Assembly (NCBI GenBank): GCA_002071335.1
Contig: MWEZ01000005.1
Location: 1-40,528 of the forward strand
Direction: 5' to 3'
Source: Verrucomicrobia bacterium ADurb.Bin018
GTDB lineage: Bacteria; Verrucomicrobiota; Kiritimatiellia; CAIQIC01; Lenti-01
Length of the DNA stretch: 40,528 nt
In this document: positions 16,649-25,500 of the stretch, one piece after another
Layout of the letters: each line of letters opens with the position of its first letter
Position numbering within the stretch: position 1 is the first letter of the stretch
Notes under the pieces: model-generated
The model's database searches: none
What the model saw: the letters and a program-made list of their open reading frames with translations, nothing else
What the model was told of the DNA's origin: nothing
Program-made: the position numbers and the translations under genes

Positions 16649-17463
16649 CTCCGGTTCTCCTTGCTCTCCGAGCGGCTGCGTTTTTTGTCGGGCGGGCGGG
16701 TGGCCAGCCCCTGCAAACGCTTGAGTTGATCGCGCAGGAAGGCGGCTTTTTCGTAGTTTTCCAGTTCCACGGCGCGGGCCAGTTCGGCGCGCAGATTTTC
16801 GGCCTCGCTCTTGGGGCGGCGGCGCTCGATATCGGCCAGCAACTCGCGCAGCGAGATTACTTCCGCCGGGGGCGGGGCCGGAGTGCCATCGGCATTTTGC
16901 GGCTCATAGTTTTCCGCAAAAAATTGTTCAATTTGGCGGATGCCATCTTTCACCGCGCGGGCCGCGCGGTCGAAACGGTCGCGGGACATGGCCACTTCCG
17001 CCACCGCCCGCGCCAGCATCATGCGCATATAGGGAAACAACTGGTTGAACTGCCAGGCGGTTTCGTCGTCGGCGGCGTAATCGCTCACGATGTCAATAAT
17101 ATCGAGATTGTGCTCGCAATCTTTGACGACGCTTTTGTGTTCGCCGAGGGCATAAAACGCCATGATGCGATAATAATACTGCATGGCCTCCAATTGCAGT
17201 TCGGCGCAGGCGTCGTTGTCCAGTTTGTAGGGGAGCTTTTCGTCGGGCGAACGCATTTCCTCTTCGATGTAGAAATCGCGCAGGGAGATGGCGCCGCGCG
17301 GGCAGGTGCCGTCCGGCCGCCCGGTGGGCTCCATCTGGAAAATCCCCAGATCCAGCCGCAATTGCAGCTTGCGCGAGCCGTCATCGGCCTCGATCCACCG
17401 GGCGCGTACTTCGCCCGGCTCGTAGGGCCAGCCGTCCACCAATCTGGAGATGTCTTTGCTCAT
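16645..17463 (-). CDS. UVR-motif protein with helical core
   Basis: A 272-residue cytoplasmic protein. Near the C-terminus is a UVR motif (LRAELARAVELENYEKAAFLRDQLKRL), the short helical hairpin by which UvrB, UvrC and McsA-type adaptors bind partners. The N-terminal about 65 residues (RWIEADDGSRKLQLRLDLGIFQMEPTGRPDG) form a beta-rich domain, and the middle is a TPR-like all-helical region. The protein ends in a Lys/Arg/Ser-rich tail. I chose ATG 17463 because the longer frame begins with TTG four codons earlier without a better ribosome binding site. It is not UvrB or UvrC; a scaffolding or regulatory role is inferred. First gene of a four-gene operon. Confidence 0.8.
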   Translation of the reverse strand: MSKDISRLVDGWPYEPGEVRARWIEADDGSRKLQLRLDLGIFQMEPTGRPDGTCPRGAISLRDFYIEEEMRSPDEKLPYKLDNDACAELQLEAMQYYYRIMAFYALGEHKSVVKDCEHNLDIIDIVSDYAADDETAWQFNQLFPYMRMMLARAVAEVAMSRDRFDRAARAVKDGIRQIEQFFAENYEPQNADGTPAPPPAEVISLRELLADIERRRPKSEAENLRAELARAVELENYEKAAFLRDQLKRLQGLATRPPDKKRSRSESKENRS

Positions 17464-17485
17464 GCTCTCAACCAATAATATATTG

Positions 17486-17519
17486 AAAAACTCCCCGGCC
17501 AGAAAAATCCGACCGGGGA
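17486..17519 (-). terminator. Terminator of the Cys-heptad protein gene
   Basis: On the minus strand TCCCCGG (17519-17513) pairs with CCGGGGA (17498-17492), followed by GTTTTT. It lies 26 bp past the stop at 17545. Confidence 0.8.
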
Positions 17520-17544
17520 TGCCTGACGGCTTGGGGAAGAATGC

Positions 17545-18090
17545 TTATTCAGCAGCTTCTACCGCCGCCGGGGCTTCGACGGCCTCAGCCGCTTTTTCCG
17601 CGGCCTTCTTGCCTTTGCGCTCAGCCTTTTTCACCGGAGCGTCGGCTTTCTTTTCAGCCTTTTTGCCCTTGCACTCGGCCTGCTTTTCGGCCTTTTTGGC
17701 CGCGCAATCCGCCTGCTTGGCCTTGCAGTCGGCCTTCTGCGCCGCGCAATCAGCCTTCTTGGCTTTGCAATCAGCCTTCGGGGCCTTGCCATCCGCCTGC
17801 TTCATGGGGCAATTCGGGTTCTTGCAGTTGGCATTGTCCTTGGTGCACTTGCACTCGCCCTTGGCCTTGCAGTCCGCCTTCTTGGCCTTGCAATCGGCTT
17901 TTTGAGCCTTGCAATCGGCCTTCTTGGCAGCGCAGTCGGCCTTGGCCTTTTCGGCGCAAGCCTTCTGGTCAACCTGCTGCTCCACGGCGGGCTGATCGGC
18001 GGCAGCCTTTTTGCCGAAAATCCACCACGCCTGCGAGCTCATGGCCGACGCGAAGACCACGGCCAATGCCATCATTGCTACTTTCTTCAT
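17545..18090 (-). CDS. Secreted Cys/Lys/Ala heptad-repeat protein
   Basis: A 181-residue protein with a Sec signal (MKKVAMMALAVVFASAMSSQA, cut before WW). The mature chain is almost wholly K, A, D, C, Q and E. Its unit is a heptad such as KKADCKA, with cysteines at 45, 53, 60, 67, 74, then a denser middle (80, 82, 89, 94), then 108, 115, 122, 129 and 140. Seven-residue spacing places Cys on one face of a helix, so metal binding or disulfide-linked bundles are plausible. I recognise no family. AGGAG lies nine bases before the ATG, and a good promoter and terminator bracket the gene, suggesting high, independent expression. Mature composition is cationic with an acidic end (EAVEAPAAVEAAE). Confidence 0.85.
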   Translation of the reverse strand: MKKVAMMALAVVFASAMSSQAWWIFGKKAAADQPAVEQQVDQKACAEKAKADCAAKKADCKAQKADCKAKKADCKAKGECKCTKDNANCKNPNCPMKQADGKAPKADCKAKKADCAAQKADCKAKQADCAAKKAEKQAECKGKKAEKKADAPVKKAERKGKKAAEKAAEAVEAPAAVEAAE

Positions 18091-18135
18091 TTCTAGTACT
18101 CCTATTGGTTTGGGTGATTATGACTAATCCCGCCG

Positions 18136-18163
18136 AATATACCCCGTTTTGGGCCGATCGCAA
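18136..18163 (-). promoter_or_regulatory. Sigma-70-type promoter of the Cys-heptad protein gene
   Basis: Minus strand TTGCGA (18163-18158), 16-bp spacer, TATATT (18141-18136). It sits 45 bp before ATG 18090, just past the aminotransferase stop. Confidence 0.65.
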
Positions 18164-18167
18164 CTGG

Positions 18168-19286
18168 TCAGCCGCGATAAAATTCGTCAATAACCTCCAC
18201 CACGCGCGCGGCCATGGCGTCGCTCAATTCCGGGTAAATTGGCAGCGCGAGGGTTTCCTTGGCCGCCCGCTCGCTTTCCGGGAAATCGCCGGCCTTGTAG
18301 CCCAGGTCGCGGAAGCATTCCTGCAAGTGCAGCGGCACGGGGTAATAGATTTCGGTGCCGATGTCGCGGCTGCGCAGGTGGGCAATTAGGCCATCGCGAT
18401 TTTGCGCGCGGATGACGAATTGGTTGTAGATGTGTCGGTTGGTCACTGCCGCCGGCAGTTGCACCTTGCCGGAGGTCAGCAACCCGGTTTGCGCGAACAA
18501 CTTCTGGTAGCGCGCGGCGTTCGCCTGCCGTCCGGCCGTCCAGCCATCCAGATACTTCAGCTTGATCGTCACCACTGCCGCTTGCAGGGCATCCAGCCGG
18601 AAATTGCCGCCCACCAGCTTGTGGTAATACTTCGGCTCTGAGCCATGGTTGCGCAGGATGGTTGCCCGGTGCGCCTTGGCCGGGTCTTGCATGGTCAACA
18701 TCCCGCCATCGCCAAAGCAGCCGAGATTCTTGGAGGGGAAGAACGAGAAGCAACCGTAATCGCCGATGCTGCCCGCCCGCCGCCCCTGCCATTCCGCGCC
18801 GATGGCCTGCGCCGCATCTTCAATCACCACCAGCTTGTGCTGCCGCGCCACGGCCATCACCGCATCCATGTCCGCCATTTGGCCGTAGAGGTGGACGGGG
18901 ATGATCGCCTTGGTCCGCGGAGTCACCGCATCCGCCAGTTTGCGGCCGTCAATGTTGAACGTCACGGGGTCAATATCCACAAAGCGGGTCTGCGCCCCAA
19001 GGCGGGCAATGGCCCCGACTGTCGCAAAAAAGGAATACGGCGTAGTAATCACCTCATCGCCGGGCCCGATCCCCTCCGCCATCAGCGCCACGATCAGCGC
19101 GTCGGACCCCGAGGTCATCCCCACCCCGTGCGCCGCGCCGCAATACGCTGCCACCGCGGCCTCGCACTCCTGCACCTTGGGGCCGAGGATAAAGGCCTGC
19201 GATTTGCATATCGCGAGGATTTCCGGTTCCACCTCGGCTTGGATTTGCGCGTATTGGGGTTTCAGATCTAGCAGCGGTACTTTCAT
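18168..19286 (-). CDS. DegT/DnrJ/EryC1/StrS-family sugar aminotransferase
   Basis: A 372-residue fold-type I PLP enzyme, the family that aminates keto-sugar nucleotides for lipopolysaccharide O-antigen, capsule or glycan synthesis. Visible marks are the N-terminal VPLLDLKPQY, the GSDALIVAL cofactor-phosphate region, EDAAQAIGAEW (D157 for the PLP ring nitrogen), the Schiff-base lysine K186 in SFFPSKNLGCFGDGG, and GGNFRLDALQAAV, also typical of the family. Full length and intact. The closest functional type may be a 3-keto or 4-keto sugar transaminase, but the substrate cannot be told from sequence. AGGGAG lies six bases before the ATG. No other sugar-nucleotide gene is adjacent, so it stands alone here. 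Confidence 0.93.
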   Translation of the reverse strand: MKVPLLDLKPQYAQIQAEVEPEILAICKSQAFILGPKVQECEAAVAAYCGAAHGVGMTSGSDALIVALMAEGIGPGDEVITTPYSFFATVGAIARLGAQTRFVDIDPVTFNIDGRKLADAVTPRTKAIIPVHLYGQMADMDAVMAVARQHKLVVIEDAAQAIGAEWQGRRAGSIGDYGCFSFFPSKNLGCFGDGGMLTMQDPAKAHRATILRNHGSEPKYYHKLVGGNFRLDALQAAVVTIKLKYLDGWTAGRQANAARYQKLFAQTGLLTSGKVQLPAAVTNRHIYNQFVIRAQNRDGLIAHLRSRDIGTEIYYPVPLHLQECFRDLGYKAGDFPESERAAKETLALPIYPELSDAMAARVVEVIDEFYRG

Positions 19287-19511
19287 GGTTTCTCCCTAGC
19301 CTGTGAATACTGGCCAGCCACTATGCCACGCCCCACCCCGCAAATCACGCAAAAACCGCGGCGCGGACATAACGCGGAAGCAGGAAGAAAGTGAACCGCA
19401 GAGCAAGAAAACAAAAAAATGAATTTTAACGCAAACGCCGCAAGAGACACCGCGGCCCGCAGGCATGCTCAACACATAGGCCGCTGGCAATGTGGTGGTG
19501 CAAGGTAAAGC
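19287..19511. other. Intergenic region with degenerate fragments
   Basis: A 225-bp stretch without a gene. A Lys/Asn-coding A-rich part near 19385-19430 (GAACCGCAGAGCAAG, AACGCAAACGCCGCAAGAGAC) has the same junk-like wording as other intergenic stretches in this window. No RNA gene is apparent. Confidence 0.5.
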
Positions 19512-19538
19512 AAACGGCCCGGTGGGGCCGGGCCGTTT
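19512..19538 (-). terminator. Terminator of the dual-GH13 gene
   Basis: An 11-bp perfect stem (AAACGGCCCGG with CCGGGCCGTTT) and five-base loop, 23 bp past the stop. The T-run on the minus strand is short (GTTTGCTTT), so it may be bidirectional or partly factor-assisted. Confidence 0.75.
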
Positions 19539-19561
19539 GAGTAGTCAGTTGGCAGGGGGAG

Positions 19562-22500
19562 TTAGTCCATGCCGACTGGCGGTTTGCCGAGGGTGATGAC
19601 ACGCGTCGGCACCTCATCCAGCACAAGAGTCGCATTGACCGTCGTGCTGCCCACCACCACATTCGTGACAAAGGACCAATTCCACTTGCCGTTCACGACC
19701 TGATCCGCCGCATAAATCGGCAGACTGGTCACGCCTTCGGGCAGGTCGGCAATTTCGGCAGTGAAACTCACCTGGCCGCCGCCACTGACGATGCTGTTGA
19801 TGGCCACGATCTCGATGGGCTCCACCTCACCGCCGCCACCGAGGATCGTGACAGTGAAGTTGGTGGTGGCAAAGGCATCGTTCCGCTGGTTCTGGGCGAT
19901 GAAGTAGAACGTGTGGCCGCCGGCATTCGTCGGGGTGAAGGCCAGTGTGGTGCCGGTATAGCTGTTCAGCAGGCCGGCCGGCGCATTGGTGAGCGTGACA
20001 ATGGGCTCGCCATCGCCGGTGGCCGTGACGGAAATGCTGACGGACTGCCCCACCGTCTTATTCGTGGGAATGGTACCAACTTGAATGACCGGCGGGGCGT
20101 AGGCCGTCACATCCACAAATTGCAGATATTGCACCACGGCGCCATTGGCCCAGACCTTGGCAGGATTGGCATTGGTGCCGTCCATGCCACCATCGAGGCC
20201 GATGTAGAAGTTGGTGATGATCTCCGAACCGGCCTTCGCCTCCGGCCAAATCAGCGCTGCCGGATCCGATGCCGCCAAATTGCGGATGTTATAGAGCCGG
20301 TCGGCGCGGTTTTCGAGTCCGAGCTTGTCGGCAAATGGGGAGAGATCATACACCTGTGCATTGCCGACCAAACCGCCATCGCCTTCATTCATGAACAGCA
20401 CGCTGGCAATGACGGCATCACGCACGTTGGGGTTGGCGCCCGGGGTCTCCCACTTGGCCACGGTCATCATGCGCGGATTATCGTTGAGGAACCAGCGGTT
20501 CTTGCTGCGCAACGCGGGACTCATCAAGCGTGCCTTGTTGATGCGGCCATAGAGTTCCGCCATCTTGCGTGATTCACGGAAGTCGCCGGACGGATAGCAC
20601 GGGTCATCCCACACATACATCTGGTTCCACTTCTTGAAGTGCGGGATCCACTTCCCGAAGTTCTGTTCGAAGAAGTAGAAGCCTTTCCACTTGTCGATGG
20701 TGTCGCCATCGGGGCCGCCATAGGGACTGATGGCGTGTTCCTGGCCGAGCAGGATCATCGGCACGCCGTCAATGGCGGAAACCATGGCGTAGCGGGAGGC
20801 GGTGGCCCATGGATCACCGAACGGCAGCGGCTCGTCGTGGCTGGACAGGTTCAGCAGGATGATGCCGTTGCCGTACAGCGTGCGGCGGTCTTCGAGCGCG
20901 GCTTGGAATGGCGCCGGCTCGCTCACCTTGTCCTGCGTGAAGCGGAAGACCATGTTTTCGTTCAGGATATCGAAATGGCGGTTCGAGCGCTTGCCGACCA
21001 GGCCGCCATCGAGTGATTCCGCCATGAAGAGGAAGTTCCACTTCTTGGAACGGGTGCGGTTGATGAGGTATTCCCAGAACTGGCTGGGCAGGCCTTGGGC
21101 GTAGTCGCAGCGCAAGCCGTCAATGCCGTAGTCATCCAGCAGGACGCCGTTGCCATCCTTCTGGCCGGGCTGGTTGGTGCCGGAGTGGCCGGTCTTCTTT
21201 AACCAGTATTCCGGATACGAAGCCATGTACTTCCACAGCAGCTTGGTGGCCGGCAGCATCTCGTTGTAATAGTACCGGTCGTCCTCGTTATACATCCGGC
21301 TGGTTTCCTCGGTGAGGTTGTAATCCGGCGGCACACGGTCATCCCAACGGACCATGGTGGAGTAATTGCCATAGAGCAGCTCCGCCACGTCATCCCACTT
21401 GCCGAAGTCCACGCGTTCCGGCGCCACGCCGATATCGTTGTCATGCGCGGTGTTGTAATAGGTGGCGGGCTTGGCATAGTTGGTCTTGGCGGAATACCAG
21501 TTGATGCCCAACTTGCCGGTGGTGGCGATGCGCTCGCTCGGAGCGAGCGCCGCGATGTTGCCGTAGGCATTGGTCAGCTCGGCGATTGCCGCTGCGCCGA
21601 GGCCGTTGGTGGCCAACGCGAGACCTTCGCCATAGATCGCATCCCAACTGGTGTGGTTCATCACGCCATCGAGCATGACGTTGACGGTGTTCACCGTGCG
21701 TTCATTTTCGGGCATGGTTTCGCCGCGGGCGCGGTCGCACAGGCGCACAAAGTTGGTGAACGCCGCCACCGCCGCCGATTCGGTCGCGCTGTCGGACATG
21801 TCCGGATTGACCGAGAAATAATTCTTGGTGCCGTAGGGGCTGCCCGGCCAGTAGCGATTCGAAGTGGCGGGGTCGTTTTCCACCCGGTCGCCACCGGAGG
21901 GGTGGATCGGCTGGAACCAGAGGCAGTTGATGTTCAGCTTGTTGAGATAGGCCAAGCTAAATTCGTCGTAAGCGCCGCTGCCGGCATTGAGCTTTTCTGA
22001 AAGCTTCTCAAAGGTACCCCGCCCCGACTGCGCGGTATTCGTAGCCTTGATGGTGAACACATTGAGTTCGTACATCGTTTGCTCAAGCGCCTTGCGCGGT
22101 GAAATCACCACAGCGTGATCGCGCCGCAGGGAGTTGTCAGGCCCTTCGGAGTACCACGTCCATTCGCCTTCGGCGGCGCCGGCGGCCAGGAAGCGCGCGG
22201 TAATGCGATAGGCTCCGCACTTGTTCACGGTGAGAGTCTTCTGCCACGCGCCACCCACCGCCGTCATCGGGATCGCCTGCCAGTAGCCGGCGCCAACGTT
22301 ATAGGTGTTTTCCGCCGTGATGGTGTTGCCGGCGGGCGGGATGATGCCATCCGGCCAGCCGTCGTTGTTCATGTCGGCATCGGCAAAGTCTCGGCGGCCG
22401 AGATTGGTGAACAACTCCACCTTCTGGGCGTTGGCGGGCGCCTTGTAACGCACGGTGATGGTGACGGTGTCCTGCGCGTCGGCTTCATTGATGAAGTACT

Positions 22501-25500
22501 TGGTGGTGGTGTAATCCGCCGCCAGCCAGCCGCTGTCATAATCGCGGGTGTTGCCGCGCACCTGCAGGTCATCCGCGCCTTCGGAATAGGGGCGGTATTC
22601 AAAGGTGGAGGAACCGCCGCCGGCGTTGTATTCCGCCTGCCGCCAGACGCCATTGGAACCCTTGGCGTAGATTTCATAGATCAGCACAGCCCGCTCGTTG
22701 AGCAGGTTGCTATCCGTGATGGTAGCCACCCAGCGCATGGCGTTGCCATTGGGGCTGGAATCCGGGATTTCGCCTTCGTAGGCCATGCTGACCTGATTGG
22801 TCAGCGCATTCCACGAGCGCGGGCTGCGGCCGGACTTCAGGATGCGCTTGAGGCCGCGCGCCTGCTTGGCGCCCTTGGCATCTTCGGCTACGCGGTAGCG
22901 CACCACGGCGGTATCGGCCCACTTCGCGCCGTCCTTGATGTAGCCGATCTTGGCGCCAATCTGCACGCTGTCCTCGCCGGCCACGGTGATATCGCCTCCA
23001 TGCCAGATATAGCCCGGTTCCTTGCCGGCATCATCCCGGATGCCCACTTCAAACGGAGTCGCCTGCGCGGCTGCCTCGCGCTTGAAGGTCTTGTACATGG
23101 CGGACTGGTCGGGGTCCATCGCCACAAACGTATTGGTTGGCGAGCCGTCGGTATAGGTGACCTCCAGATAATACTGGAAGACGCCGCCCTTCTTGTCGCC
23201 CGGCACCACTTGCGTACCGACCCAGTAGCGGTTGTCATCGCCATTGGTGTTGTTGGTCCAACTCAATGCCGTGCTGCTCCACGCGCCGCTGGTGCCCCAG
23301 CGGTAGTGCAGCGAGCCACCGTTCATGTCGCCCTGCGGATGGTAATTGCCGACATAGATTTCGATGGTCTCGCCCACGCCCGGGGTCACCGGATGGCGCA
23401 TATATTTGGCCTCAAACGGCTCGTTATTGGTCGGGCAGTGCCAGGCGTTACCCAGCGTGTAGCTCATACCCTCGGTGGCCGTCAGCACCAGGGTGGTATT
23501 GGTGATGGCTGCGCCACCGGCGGCATGGGCGGTGACGCGCAGCCGCCACGTGCCCGCGGCATACGCGGTCCACGTCCAATTCCAAGTCGCGCCCGCCACA
23601 TTCGACCACGACTGCACGTGCGAACCATTTAGCGCCGTCAATGACGCGCTCCAACTGGCCGCCGTGGCGTTCGTCAGCGAAAGCCCAAGCGTAAACGCCG
23701 TGCCGTTTTCGCCGATGCTGATGGAACGGCTGCCGGTGGCTTCGATCCGTGGCCGGCCGTCATCCTCGCGGGTGATCGTCACACTATCCTGCTTCTTTGT
23801 GCCCAGGCTCGCGGAAGTGATCTTCAGGTCGTTGAAGTAGAAGTTGTGGTCTTCGCCACCGTTAGCCGAGTAATGCCATGCATGAAAACGCGCGATAGTG
23901 CCTGAGAAGGAACCGGTGTACGTGCGCGCTGAACCGCCCAGAGGCGTGATGACAGCGCTGTAGGTACTGGCGGAAGTCAACGTGAATTCAATCGTCAGTC
24001 CGCCGCTGGTCCAGCCAATATCCGTCGCGCCACCGGTCATGGTGTAGGTGAAGTCGCCGCCGACAAAGTAAAACTCCCAGAGATTTTCCCCTGAGGCTGA
24101 TTGTAGGCCGATGCCGGTGCTGTGACCGCTATCAATGCTGCCGTTGTCAATGGAGATGGAGAAGGTGTCTCCTGCTCCAAGCGCCTGGCTGAACGGGCGG
24201 TACACTTCCGATGTGTTGTCCGAATGCGCCCACATCCCGAAAGCGGGTTTGGTGAGGTTGCATGTTTCATTCCCAACGGCAATGAAGTGGCCCGCATAGT
24301 CTTCGACACCGACAAGACTCCAGTTCCCAAATCCGGAGCCTTGGTTCGAATTGTGCGTCCAAGTCGCATAATTTGAGGCCTTGTCGGTGGCGTTGGTCGT
24401 GGTGGTCCCCGCCTCGTAGCCATAGACCGTGATGACGTTGGTTCCGACATTCAACGGGATGGCCGCACTCCAGTGGCCAGTCAGCTCAAATTGTGCGGTG
24501 TCGCCGGTTAAGGAGTTTGTCCAATAGAGGCCATCGGCGATGTTCGCACCGGCGGTGCCGGCCACAGTGGCACTGCTGGCCTGCGTGGTGTGGTTCGAGG
24601 TGCTGATCTCGATGTCCGCCGGCACAGCCGGCCAGTCCTTGATGACCACGGAGTAATCCTGTCCGCCATTGTTGGCGTAGAGGATGGACGCGCCATTGCT
24701 CGCCGCGATGTAGTACTTCATCACATAACCGGCCTCGAGGCCGTTGTTCACCGTATAGGTGAAGGTACTCAACACGTTGGTACCGTCGTTCGTGATGGTG
24801 TTGCCCCGCGTCATGGCGTAGGTCGGCCAATTCGTCGCCGGGCCGTCTTTCGGGTCAAAGATGTCATAGCCGACCCGTGCCGCCAGTGCGCTGATGTTGG
24901 TTCCCGGCGCGGTGCGCAGAATCACGGTCACCGTCACGCTGCCCTCCGGTTCCGGATTCACCGGGTTCGCGGCCACGCTGTGGAACGAGAAATTGACGGG
25001 TTCCGGTGCGGGATAAATCTGCATGGTGTAGTTGCCGCCGCCATTGTTATCCCAGAAGGTGTTGGTCACGCCGTCTTCCACCGTCTCGACGGCAATCACA
25101 TAATCGAGTCGGCCGGTCGTCAGGTTGCCGAGGTCGTAGTGGAACCAGTTGCCGCCGTTGGAATCCCATTCTTCATTGAGCTCCATCTCTACCTTCGGCC
25201 AAGCGCCGCTGGGATTGTTGAAGCCATAGACCAAGTACACCTTCTTGTTGGTGACGCTGGCGGGGCCGGCTTCCGTGTTAATGTATATGGTGTCGGCCGT
25301 CGTGGCAGTTTCGGTCGGGTAACCATAGGTGTTGCGCGCCCAAAGGCCCACCGGCGTGCCACCGCCGCCGCCGAATACGTCGTTGCTGTTGTCCACGAAA
25401 TTGGCGATGAAAATCTTGCTGCCCTTGCCCGGGATTTTGGTCGAGCCAAAGGCAATGTTGCCGTTGCCGGCGGAAGTGAAACTGGTGGGCCCCACCCCGT

